Source: Omnitrophica WOR_2 bacterium RBG_13_41_10
Lineage (GTDB): Bacteria > Omnitrophota > Gorgyraeia > Gygaellales > Profunditerraquicolaceae
NCBI GenBank assembly: GCA_001805465.1
Contig: MHGH01000021.1
Span: 47,178 to 54,954, forward strand
Direction of reading: 5' to 3'
Length of the DNA: 7,777 bases
Shown here: piece by piece, positions 1 to 6,555 of the stretch
Numbering within the stretch: the stretch's first letter is position 1
Layout of the letters: each line of letters begins with the position of its first letter
The notes under the pieces: generated by a model
Told to the model about the DNA's origin: nothing
The model's input: the letters and a program-made list of their open reading frames with translations, nothing else
Databases searched by the model: none
Position numbers and translations under genes: made by a program

Positions 1-605
1 TCTGCCCACATGGATTGTTCTCCCATAATTTTACCGGTTTTGGTTTTTAACTTTATTCCGGACTTCCTTTCGGCAATATGTGTTACTTCTGCGGCATGGC
101 CCGTAGCATCCACAACAAAAGCAGCCCTCATAGTAATAGGGTCAACATGCAGATTAGCAATCTCTACCGCGGTCCAATTTAATACCAAACCACAGATGCG
201 ATTTTTTCTAATCATGACATCTTCGGCACTCAGCAAATTAAAGATTTTTACCCCGCTTTTTACAGTTTTAGAACATATGGTAGAAACCGACTCAATGGAA
301 TCTGCCATATAGTAGCCTTTTTCATAAAGTCTAAGCCTTACCCCGAACTCATCCAGTATTTTTTTGGCTTTTTCCTGGACCACAATCTCATTAAACATTA
401 TCCCTCCGCCCCACATCCCGCCGCCTACAGATAGTTTTCTTTCAAAAATGGCTACTTTTTTATTGGCCTTTGCCAGATAATAGGCACAAGTCATCCCAGC
501 GGGCCCGGCGCCTACAATGGCCACATCCAGGTCAAGGGCGCGAATTAGTTTATCGCTATAAGTTTCAATTATGGCTTTAGAAATTTTGATATCATCTAAC
601 TGCAT
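1..605 (-). CDS. thi4: Thi4-family sulfide-dependent ADP-thiazole synthase, N-terminal 201 residues (runs off the left edge)
   Basis: This is the thiazole-forming enzyme of thiamin biosynthesis, cytosolic. In the archaeal/bacterial type it combines NAD, glycine and sulfide into ADP-thiazole with Fe(II) as cofactor. The start is ATG 605, with GGAGG seven nt upstream. Visible motifs are a Rossmann dinucleotide fold (DVAIVGAGPAG, residues 27-37), the Thi4 glycine-rich block VGGGMWGGGIMFNEIVV (60-76), the NWTAVEIANLHVDP segment (143-156) and DATGHAAEV (166-174). His153 occupies the position of the sacrificial cysteine (Cys205) of yeast Thi4, so this should be the catalytic, non-suicidal form that takes sulfur from free sulfide. 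The usual family length is about 260 residues, so roughly 60 are missing outside the window. The first 10 nt overlap the end of the nicotinamidase gene, which suggests translational coupling. The family assignment is firm. Substrate and metal are inferred from characterised Methanococcus homologues. Confidence 0.93.
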   Translation of the reverse strand, partial: MQLDDIKISKAIIETYSDKLIRALDLDVAIVGAGPAGMTCAYYLAKANKKVAIFERKLSVGGGMWGGGIMFNEIVVQEKAKKILDEFGVRLRLYEKGYYMADSIESVSTICSKTVKSGVKIFNLLSAEDVMIRKNRICGLVLNWTAVEIANLHVDPITMRAAFVVDATGHAAEVTHIAERKSGIKLKTKTGKIMGEQSMWA

Positions 606-1195
606 AATTCATCCTCCAGTTGTTTTAGTATTAGTTTTTTTGCGCCTACTTTAGTTAAAAAATCTAAAGCCTCCTTAGAGTCATTCGGCTTTAGGTTAAC
701 CCCTTTTATAGCATCAACTAGTATTTTTATTTTAAAACCTTTATTTATGGCATCCATGGCAGTATATTTTACGCAATAGTCAGTAGCTAAGCCTGCAATA
801 TAAATTTCCTGTATGCCTAATTTTTTCAATAACTGCATAAAGCCATTAGCGAAAGCATCTTCTGCCTGAAAAACCGAATAACTGTCTTGACCGGGATCCA
901 TGCCTTTATAGAGGAGAATCGAATCTTTAGGCAATTTTAATTTAGGATGAAACGCCGCACCCTTTGTCTTTTGTACACAGTGCACGGGCCATACGCCGCC
1001 AAATTTTTTAAAATGCCTGGTCTCTTTAGGATGCCAATCCCGCGAAGCAAAGATAGGTAATTTATTTTGGGAGAAAGTTTTTATGTACTTATTTATTTTG
1101 GGGATAATTTTATCGCCTTGTTTTACGCCTAAAGCTCCACCCGGACAAAAATCATTTTGCATATCAACGATCAATAATGCTCTTTTCGGCTTCAT
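596..1195 (-). CDS. pncA: Nicotinamidase (isochorismatase-fold cysteine hydrolase)
   Basis: Predicted to hydrolyse nicotinamide to nicotinate and ammonia in the cytosol, the entry to NAD salvage. The 199 residues match the usual length of about 180-215. The N-terminal signature VDMQNDFCPGGAL carries catalytic Asp11. SRDWHP gives metal ligands Asp53 and His55, and WPVHC gives His72. Lys97 in KGMDPGQDSYS and Cys141 in GLATDYCVKYTA complete the Asp-Lys-Cys triad. The KG-D-DSYS block is typical of true nicotinamidases rather than generic isochorismatases. The start is ATG 1195, four nt after the ZIP stop. No strong Shine-Dalgarno is visible, so coupling to the ZIP gene is likely. Its 3' end overlaps thi4 by 10 nt. 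Thi4 releases nicotinamide from NAD, so the pairing makes biochemical sense. Family and catalytic residues are seen directly. The substrate is inferred from the motifs. Confidence 0.92.
   Translation of the reverse strand: MKPKRALLIVDMQNDFCPGGALGVKQGDKIIPKINKYIKTFSQNKLPIFASRDWHPKETRHFKKFGGVWPVHCVQKTKGAAFHPKLKLPKDSILLYKGMDPGQDSYSVFQAEDAFANGFMQLLKKLGIQEIYIAGLATDYCVKYTAMDAINKGFKIKILVDAIKGVNLKPNDSKEALDFLTKVGAKKLILKQLEDELCS
613..617 (-). promoter_or_regulatory. Shine-Dalgarno GGAGG for thi4, inside the nicotinamidase gene
   Basis: GGAGG on the minus strand lies seven nt before ATG 605, within the last codons of the nicotinamidase gene. It fixes the Thi4 start and suits coupled translation of the two overlapping cistrons. 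Confidence 0.8.
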
Positions 1196-1199
1196 ATAT

Positions 1200-2012
1200 T
1201 TAACTAAAAGCTACATCCAAAATCATCATTACTACAAAACCTACGATAGTCCCCATAGTAGCTAAGTCGGTATTGCCACCGCTTTGAGATTCCGGAATAA
1301 TCTCTTCTACAATAATAAAGAACATTGCCCCCGCGGCAAAACTAAGGGCATACGGCAGGATAGACTGAGCCAAGATAACTGCTACTGCTCCTATAATAGC
1401 GCCGGCCGGCTCAACCATTCCTGATAATTGCCCATACCAAAAACTTTTTAAACGCGACATCCCATCTCTTCTGAGTGGCAGGGAAACAGCTAGCCCCTCC
1501 GGGAGATCTTGAATCCCTATACCTATAGCTAAAGCAATCGCTGCAGTTAAGGTAGCGTAAGAGGAACTGACAGCTACTGCGCCAAAGGCAATACCCACGG
1601 CTAACCCCTCAGGAATATTATGTAAGGTCATTGCTAAGATTAACAAGGTGCTACGATGCCAAGACGTTTTAATCCCCTCTACTTTTTCTACGGGAAAACT
1701 CAACTGCATATGAGGCAGTATTCTGTCTATAACCCTTAAAAAGATCCCACCAGTAAGAAACCCAATTGCAGCCGGTAACCATGGAATCATATTCCGGGCA
1801 GTTGCTATTTTTATGGCTGGGGCCAGCATCGACCAATAAACCGCAGCAGCCATCACCCCTGCGGCAAACCCCAGCATGACATCAAGAAACTTACGGTTTA
1901 CCTCTTTGGTAAAAAATACTATCGCAGCACCTAAAGCAGTCATTCCCCAAGTAAACAGGCCTGCGATCAACGCCTGTAATATAGGGTGAATATTTTCTAA
2001 AAGCTTTTCCAT
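1200..2012 (-). CDS. ZIP-family metal transporter, GufA/ZupT-like
   Basis: A 270-residue inner-membrane protein with about eight hydrophobic segments, predicted to move Zn(II), Fe(II) or a similar divalent metal into the cytosol. The transmembrane-4 metal motif is HNIPEGLAVG (131-140). The transmembrane-5 motif is IQDLPEGLAVSLPL (167-180), where many GufA-like proteins have QN-PEG, so Asp169 replaces a common Asn. Glu201 in GMVEPAGA and the EE pair at 236-237 are acidic residues in later helices, as in the binuclear centre of ZIP proteins. Length is normal for the bacterial GufA branch (about 250-290). ATG 2012 has AAAGGG about eight nt upstream. The gene follows the radical SAM gene by 37 nt and precedes nicotinamidase by four nt, consistent with metal supply to the enzymes downstream. 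The exact metal cannot be read from the sequence. Confidence 0.9.
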   Translation of the reverse strand: MEKLLENIHPILQALIAGLFTWGMTALGAAIVFFTKEVNRKFLDVMLGFAAGVMAAAVYWSMLAPAIKIATARNMIPWLPAAIGFLTGGIFLRVIDRILPHMQLSFPVEKVEGIKTSWHRSTLLILAMTLHNIPEGLAVGIAFGAVAVSSSYATLTAAIALAIGIGIQDLPEGLAVSLPLRRDGMSRLKSFWYGQLSGMVEPAGAIIGAVAVILAQSILPYALSFAAGAMFFIIVEEIIPESQSGGNTDLATMGTIVGFVVMMILDVAFS

Positions 2013-2049
2013 GTTAAAGGCCCTTTCGTAAAAGTCTTTTAAAATTATT

Positions 2050-3057
2050 TTAAGAAAAATGCCCCGCTATGCCTGTATTACAAAAAGGGCACTTACCTTC
2101 TTTGATATTATACTCTAAAATATTAAAATATTCTCTTCTAATTAATGGTTTTTTACAACTTGGGCAGTAGGTATCATTGCCAAAACCGCATACATTACCA
2201 ATGTAGATATAATTTAGCCCTGCCAATTGGCCTACCTCTTCGGCTTTTTTTAAAGCTGCCTCTGGGGTAGCTTTATGATCGCTAAATTTATAATCCGGAT
2301 GAAAGCGAGAAATGTGCCAAGGGATATTTTTATCTACACCGGCGATAAATCCAGCTATATCCTGCAATTCTTCTTGGGAATCATTCTCTCCCGGAACGAT
2401 TAAAGTTGTTATTTCCACCCATATGCCTAACTTATACATCAACCTAATAGAGTTTAATACTGGCGTAAGGGCGCCTGCGCAAATTTTGCGGTAGGAGCTA
2501 TCGCGAAAAAATTTAAGGTCGATGTTTGCGGCATCCAAATACGGCCGGATCATCGTAATACACTCTTCGGTCATATAACCATTAGTAACAAAATTGTTAT
2601 ATAGCCCTTTTTCTTTGGCTAATTTTGCAATATCCAAAGCAAATTCAAAAAATATAGTAGGTTCGCTATAAGTATAGGATATACTTTTGCATTTATTTTT
2701 TATAGCTGCCTCTACAATATCCTTCGCCGATACTTCTTCTCCTAAATAATTGTTATCCCTTACAGAGTTTTGTGAAATCTCCCAATTCTGACAGAAGCCG
2801 CAGCGAAAATTACATCCTATAGTGGCAATAGAGAAACTGGTTGAGCCAGGTAAAAAATGATACAGCGGCTTTTTTTCAATCGGATCAACGTGGCTAGTAA
2901 TTATTTTACCATATACCTGTGTATATAAAGTGCCGCCGATATTTTGCCTAACTGCGCAAAAACCGAATTTTTCCTCTCTAATCTTACAATAATGATTGCA
3001 CAAAAAACAGCGGACTTGATTGTTGCCTAACTTTTCATAAAGCAATGCTTCTTTCAT
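2050..3057 (-). CDS. amrS: AmrS-like radical SAM enzyme (AmmeMemoRadiSam family, PflA-like)
   Basis: A 335-residue cytosolic radical SAM protein of the family annotated 'AmmeMemoRadiSam system radical SAM enzyme'. Its reaction is not established. The cluster motif CNFRCGFCQNW (Cys82, Cys86, Cys89) binds the 4Fe-4S cluster that cleaves S-adenosylmethionine. A Cys-rich N-terminus (Cys17, Cys20, Cys24, Cys34) precedes it. Two C-terminal pairs (Cys298/Cys301 and Cys323/Cys326) look like a zinc-ribbon or auxiliary cluster site. Conserved family stretches include HVDPIEKKPLYHFLPG (56-71), SYTYSEPTIF and NIDLKFF. Length is normal. The start ATG overlaps the stop of the PP-loop gene (ATGA, 4 nt), so translation is probably coupled; no clear Shine-Dalgarno is seen. 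The usual genomic partners, AMMECR1 and Memo proteins, are absent from this window. The family call is firm; the substrate is unknown. Confidence 0.9.
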   Translation of the reverse strand: MKEALLYEKLGNNQVRCFLCNHYCKIREEKFGFCAVRQNIGGTLYTQVYGKIITSHVDPIEKKPLYHFLPGSTSFSIATIGCNFRCGFCQNWEISQNSVRDNNYLGEEVSAKDIVEAAIKNKCKSISYTYSEPTIFFEFALDIAKLAKEKGLYNNFVTNGYMTEECITMIRPYLDAANIDLKFFRDSSYRKICAGALTPVLNSIRLMYKLGIWVEITTLIVPGENDSQEELQDIAGFIAGVDKNIPWHISRFHPDYKFSDHKATPEAALKKAEEVGQLAGLNYIYIGNVCGFGNDTYCPSCKKPLIRREYFNILEYNIKEGKCPFCNTGIAGHFS

Positions 3058-4022
3058 ATCTTAAAACCAGCTAGGCTGACCTCATCAAGGGGTTCTACCT
3101 TTAATACTGCCTCTTTTCCCTCATAAGGCCTCTGGTAAATTACTTCTGTTTCTTTCTTGCCATCAAGGTCGCAATAACGGCAAACTATGCTGCAAGAAAG
3201 CCTGATTAATGCGTTATTAAAATCTCCCCTGCCTAATGCTGCCGGCCCCATTATGTCCTGCGGCATAAACAAATAATCCTCTTTTTTCATAGACTTGGTT
3301 AAGCCTTCGTTTTCTTCTTTATTTCTGCCGACTATCAACCTGGCTTTTTCTGATAACCTAAAGAATCTACCCATTTTTAATAGTTCCACATGCTCAAGAT
3401 TTAATTCGCCAAAGTTAATAAGCTTTTGGATTTTTTCGGAAAAATCCGGGTTAGTCAACAAGCATCCTCCGGCAGGCTGAGGGTATTCTTTGATGCCGAA
3501 GTCTTTTGCTAATTTTATCTGCTCCCTGCGGCTCCTACCGCTTAGTGCCAATAATTGTTGCCTATCCACCCATCTTTCTTTCTCGGGTGTAGTTTCTTTA
3601 AGCAATTTGGCTGAAAGCGGCCTTAATAGAAATCCTTCTAAGCCGGATTTCTTTTCAACAAGATCAAGGTTCTGGCGATTTTGCGACATCGGCCGCTGGC
3701 CCAGGACTTCTCCGGTTACCACAAACTCGGCATGAAACCCTGGCATAAGTTCCCTGGCTTTATTTAACATAAAGATTTTGCAGTCTATGCAGGGGTTTAT
3801 ATTTGAGCCGTAACCGTAGCGGGGATTTAAAACTATGCTTAGGAATTGCTGGGAAATATCGATTTCCTTAATCTCTATTCCGTAGCTATCCTGAGTTTTT
3901 CCAGGCCTAGCATAAAATGAGGTCTTAAATTTTAAGCCGATAATATCGATTCCCAGGCCGCTGATTAATTTGGCAGCCAAAATACTATCCAGGCCACCCG
4001 AGATTAAAGCAATCGCTTTCAT
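3054..4022 (-). CDS. ThiI/MnmA-like PP-loop ATPase, putative tRNA thiolation enzyme
   Basis: A 322-residue cytosolic protein of the adenylating PP-loop superfamily, probably inserting sulfur into tRNA uridine. The P-loop is SGGLDS (8-13). A CIDC pair (Cys78, Cys81) follows. FVVTGEVLGQRPMSQ (100-114) resembles the conserved segment of ThiI-type synthetases (TG-SLGQ-ASQ). PAGGCLLT (183-190) supplies Cys187 at a place comparable to the second active-site cysteine of MnmA-type enzymes. After about residue 195 comes a C-terminal half that I do not recognise as THUMP, rhodanese or the MnmA beta-barrel; it contains CSIVCRYC (277-284). It is shorter than ThiI or MnmA (both usually over 350). ATG 4022 has only a weak AAAGAT upstream and follows the ZIP gene after 56 nt. 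The 3' end overlaps amrS by 4 nt. The superfamily is certain. The modified position and sulfur donor are unknown. Confidence 0.8.
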   Translation of the reverse strand: MKAIALISGGLDSILAAKLISGLGIDIIGLKFKTSFYARPGKTQDSYGIEIKEIDISQQFLSIVLNPRYGYGSNINPCIDCKIFMLNKARELMPGFHAEFVVTGEVLGQRPMSQNRQNLDLVEKKSGLEGFLLRPLSAKLLKETTPEKERWVDRQQLLALSGRSRREQIKLAKDFGIKEYPQPAGGCLLTNPDFSEKIQKLINFGELNLEHVELLKMGRFFRLSEKARLIVGRNKEENEGLTKSMKKEDYLFMPQDIMGPAALGRGDFNNALIRLSCSIVCRYCDLDGKKETEVIYQRPYEGKEAVLKVEPLDEVSLAGFKI

Positions 4023-4078
4023 TATAAATTATTATCTTTACGTTTAGAGATTACGTGTTCTAAAAAACTGGCAGGTAT

Positions 4079-4822
4079 TTAATGACCAGGCAATATTCTT
4101 GCCAATAGTATAAAACCTATGCCGCATAAAAAGGCCAATAATGATGATATGCTCTTTTTTAAACCTGGTTGTTTATGGAGCTCCGGCACGAGATCACAAG
4201 CAGCAATATAAATAAAGCCTCCGGCTGCTAGCGGCATAAGAAAGACAGAAAAACCCTTAATATTTTCTGAAACTAAATATCCGATAATTGTGCCTAATAC
4301 ACAGGTCAAAGCAGTAATAAAATTAAAATAAAGGGCTTTTAATTTAGTAAATCCACCATATACCAACACGCCAAAATCTCCAAGTTCTTGAGGGATTTCG
4401 TGCAGTATAATGACCAGGCTAGTAATTATACCGAATTTAACATTTATCAAAAAACTTACTCCTATAACCAAGCCGTCGGTAAAATTATGGATGCTGTCTC
4501 CGATGAGGTTTAGATACGTAAAAGCGTGTATATCGCACACACCTTCGTGGCAATGCCGCCAATGAAAATACCTTTCCATAATGAAGAAAAAAACAAATCC
4601 CATAATCACAAAAGTGAAAACAAAATTATTACTGGAGTTTTCCAGCGCCTCGGGGATTAAATGTAAAAACGCTCCTGCGATTAAGGCGCCTGCGGAGAAA
4701 CCGATAAGGATAAATAAGATAATACTTAATAACTTCTCTTTAAAAATAAAAGTAAAAATCCCGATCAGCGAAATTAAGCTGACCGTGATACTCGCCCCTA
4801 TTGCCCAAATAAAATTCACCAT
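4079..4822 (-). CDS. ZIP-family metal transporter, LIV-1-like
   Basis: An integral membrane protein of 247 residues, predicted to import Zn(II) or Fe(II). Motifs are HNFTDGLVIG in transmembrane 4 (112-121) and HEIPQELGDFGVL in transmembrane 5 (141-153). This TM5 block is the eukaryotic SLC39A (LIV-1)-like signature, and it separates the protein from the GufA-like ZIP at 1200-2012. A His/Cys-rich stretch, HWRHCHEGVC (87-96), lies in the loop before TM4 and may bind metal. ACDLVPELHK (208-217) lies near the C-terminus. I place the start at ATG 4822: a TTG three nt upstream is in frame, but it is only 2 nt from GAGGGG, whereas the ATG sits at a 5-nt spacing. The gene begins 10 nt after the NicO-like stop, so the two are surely cotranscribed. 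The metal and the direction of transport are inferred from the family. Confidence 0.9.
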   Translation of the reverse strand: MVNFIWAIGASITVSLISLIGIFTFIFKEKLLSIILFILIGFSAGALIAGAFLHLIPEALENSSNNFVFTFVIMGFVFFFIMERYFHWRHCHEGVCDIHAFTYLNLIGDSIHNFTDGLVIGVSFLINVKFGIITSLVIILHEIPQELGDFGVLVYGGFTKLKALYFNFITALTCVLGTIIGYLVSENIKGFSVFLMPLAAGGFIYIAACDLVPELHKQPGLKKSISSLLAFLCGIGFILLARILPGH

Positions 4823-4827
4823 CAAAA

Positions 4828-4833
4828 CCCCTC
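4828..4833 (-). promoter_or_regulatory. Shine-Dalgarno GAGGGG that selects ATG 4822 over TTG 4825
   Basis: GAGGGG overlaps the TAG stop of the upstream NicO-like gene. Spacing is 5 nt to ATG 4822 and only 2 nt to TTG 4825, which favours the ATG. Confidence 0.65.
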
Positions 4834-5474
4834 TAAATTCCCGCCACCATCACAAATACGCCGGTTAAGGCAATAACTAATCCGGCAAAGGCATGAGAAT
4901 ATCTTTCAGCAATATCATTTTTTATTAACTGGATACCCATAAATGCTAATAGGCTTTGCGCTAACATCATTGCTATAGTAACCAAAGAAAAGATAATGCT
5001 TACGCTTACTACCCCAATATACCCGTAATTGTATCCTAAGAATACCAAAGGCACAAGCGGTTCGCAGGGACCTAGAATAATAATTGCGAACATGGTCCAT
5101 ACTGCTACGGTTTTTGCTTTTAGTTTTTCTGGATCTATGTGCTGGTGCCCGTGCTCTTTTGCTTTTTTTATCCCCCAAAGCATATAGGCAATCCCAAAAC
5201 CGATTAAAAGCCAAAGGACAATTTCTCCCCGATTCCCTTCTATGCCTTTCAACTTAGATAAGCTAAACCCCAAAAGAATACCGATAACGCTAAAAATGAT
5301 AGAAATTCCTACATGGCCTACTCCTGAGATAAAAGTGATCCAGAGTAATCTTGGCTTAGACCATTTTTGTGCCTTTGCTATAGCTGCAAAGGGCATCCAG
5401 TGGTCAGGGGCCAAGGCATGAAAAAAAGCAATGGATAACGTTGATACTAATAAAATCCAGAGCGAGCCGTGCAT
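4833..5474 (-). CDS. NiCoT/NicO-like (UreH-like) membrane protein, putative Ni/Co or other divalent metal transporter
   Basis: A 213-residue polytopic membrane protein with about six hydrophobic segments. The first helix carries HALAPDH (19-25), an exact HX4DH match to the nickel/cobalt permease signature. SGVGHVG (50-56) provides a second membrane histidine. The cytosolic loop has HGHQH (108-112) next to a charged stretch, a likely metal-binding patch. ILGPCEPLVPL (133-143) is a GPC-type re-entrant segment seen in related UreH/NicO-like proteins. It is shorter than classical NixA/HoxN permeases (about 330 residues). RcnA-type relatives export metal, so direction is open. ATG 5474 has AGGAGG at a 6-nt spacing, directly after the beta-barrel stop. 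The gene lies between a beta-barrel gene and a ZIP gene, which supports a metal role. Superfamily membership is well supported; the metal is not. Confidence 0.78.
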   Translation of the reverse strand: MHGSLWILLVSTLSIAFFHALAPDHWMPFAAIAKAQKWSKPRLLWITFISGVGHVGISIIFSVIGILLGFSLSKLKGIEGNRGEIVLWLLIGFGIAYMLWGIKKAKEHGHQHIDPEKLKAKTVAVWTMFAIIILGPCEPLVPLVFLGYNYGYIGVVSVSIIFSLVTIAMMLAQSLLAFMGIQLIKNDIAERYSHAFAGLVIALTGVFVMVAGI

Positions 5475-5486
5475 ATTTTGCCTCCT

Positions 5487-6257
5487 TTAAAAACTAAAGG
5501 TTATGGTACTGGAAACCTGAAAATCAGGGCTGGCCTTAGTAATACCTATACCTATACCTGATTCTAAAGACACCGTTTTATTTAGTTGAAAATCCAAACT
5601 AGAAGCAAAAATTAAGATATTGTCACTAAACTTCCTGTTTAGGGTATTCTCGCCGTATATCTCATTACAAAATGAGATTTTTTCGTTTAAGTCTTTGGTG
5701 ATATCAAAAGCATAGCTAAATATATTGTCTTCCTTGCCGCTGATAAAAGTATAGCCTAAATTTAAATCAAAGATATATTCCCCAAAACCTTTAGTCAATA
5801 TATTAGTTAAGGTATAATCTTGTTCACCTGTACCCAATTCTTTTTCTTTATTGGCATTAGTTAGCTTATAATCGAAAGATAAAGCGTAGGAAGGATAGCG
5901 ATCGGTTTCATCCCATAATCTATACTTAGTGCTAAGATAAAAATCAGTAAAACCATTAACCCTGCCGGAAGAAGAATTATTTAAAAATTGATAAGGAAGA
6001 GTTATGCCCGCATCCCATCTCTCGGTAAGGCCAACTGTTAAACCTGCTGTAATATCTATTTCTTTATATACTGTCTTGGTGTAATCTTCGGTTTCCGGGT
6101 CGTATTCTTTTTCCTCATCCCCGTAATAATCAAAACTTAAGTCTAGGTCTAAGTGCCCTTTATCGGTAGTAGAGGTATCATCTATATAGAGCGCAGCCTC
6201 ACCCTTAGTAAGCATGGCTATAAAGAATAAAAAAAGAAGTATGGTAGGTAGTTTCAA
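5487..6257 (-). CDS. Outer-membrane beta-barrel protein (resembles the Phenol_MetA_deg-type transporter family)
   Basis: A 256-residue exported protein. Residues 1-21 form a Sec signal peptide (basic start, hydrophobic LLFLFFIAML, cleavage after GEA). The mature part alternates polar and hydrophobic residues in short strands with many Tyr, Asp, Lys and Thr. It contains TAGLTVGLTERWDAGITLPY (71-90) and ends in STITFSF with a terminal Phe, the usual signal for outer-membrane barrel assembly. Strand pattern and length fit the PF13557-like 'putative MetA-pathway/transporter' barrels. The start is unusual. No ATG opens the signal peptide, TTG 6257 is the only suitable codon, and the upstream sequence has no proper Shine-Dalgarno but instead CCCTCCTC. 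Reinitiation after the elongation-factor-like gene, 19 nt upstream, is plausible. It lies 12 nt before the NicO-like gene, so it could serve as a metal-permeable pore. The cargo is unknown. Confidence 0.78.
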   Translation of the reverse strand: MKLPTILLFLFFIAMLTKGEAALYIDDTSTTDKGHLDLDLSFDYYGDEEKEYDPETEDYTKTVYKEIDITAGLTVGLTERWDAGITLPYQFLNNSSSGRVNGFTDFYLSTKYRLWDETDRYPSYALSFDYKLTNANKEKELGTGEQDYTLTNILTKGFGEYIFDLNLGYTFISGKEDNIFSYAFDITKDLNEKISFCNEIYGENTLNRKFSDNILIFASSLDFQLNKTVSLESGIGIGITKASPDFQVSSTITFSF

Positions 6258-6276
6258 GCTTTCTTTTAGAGGAGGG

Positions 6277-6531
6277 TTAAACAGTTACTTTAAAAACCTT
6301 GTCTCCGGGATGTACCTTAGATGCAACTTTTATGCCGATAGAATCTCCTGCTTTTGCCTCGGAGACATTGGCATGCTCTATCTGCATAGAATCTACGCTT
6401 TGGGTAAAATCCGAAGAGTGACTTTTTAGACGTATGTTATCGCCTAACCTTAAAGTATCGCAAAGTTGTATTATACCAACACTCAGGTGGCCGTAATAAT
6501 GGGTGATTTTGCCTATCTCTTTCTCTTGCAT
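6277..6531 (-). CDS. EF-Tu domain-2-like small protein ('translation elongation factor-like protein')
   Basis: An 84-residue protein consisting of one beta-barrel domain like domain 2 of translational GTPases. There is no GTPase domain. Typical stretches are IGKITHYYGHLSVGII (6-21), LRLGDNIRLKSHSSDFTQSV (28-47), MQIEHANVSEAKAGDSIGIK (49-68) and HPGDKVFKV (74-82). This is the pattern of a conserved family of stand-alone proteins whose function is not established. A role on ribosomes or in RNA binding is only guessed from the fold. I use ATG 6531. It has AGGAGG five nt upstream, whereas the in-frame GTG at 6537 overlaps that Shine-Dalgarno. It follows the 26-residue basic protein after 24 nt and precedes the beta-barrel gene by 19 nt. 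Confidence 0.88.
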   Translation of the reverse strand: MQEKEIGKITHYYGHLSVGIIQLCDTLRLGDNIRLKSHSSDFTQSVDSMQIEHANVSEAKAGDSIGIKVASKVHPGDKVFKVTV

Positions 6532-6536
6532 AACCA

Positions 6537-6542
6537 CCTCCT
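6537..6542 (-). promoter_or_regulatory. Shine-Dalgarno AGGAGG that decides the start of the EF-like gene
   Basis: AGGAGG followed by TGGTT and ATG 6531 is a near-ideal site. The alternative GTG 6537 shares its G with this element and so cannot be the start used with it. Confidence 0.8.
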
Positions 6543-6555
6543 GTTTTGACGGGCT

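Noticed and set aside
10..312. A 100-codon plus-strand frame
   Set aside because: It lies antisense to the Thi4 coding region, which has conserved motifs throughout; there is no ribosome site or recognisable domain.
4023..4078. A promoter in the 56-nt gap before the PP-loop gene (GATAAT and TATAAT-like sequences)
   Set aside because: These AT-rich -10-like strings have no acceptable -35 at 16-18 nt, and the TATAAT overlaps the start codon.
4915..5214. A 99-codon minus-strand frame inside the NicO-like gene
   Set aside because: It is an out-of-frame shadow of the NicO-like gene, with a composition unlike a real membrane or soluble family.
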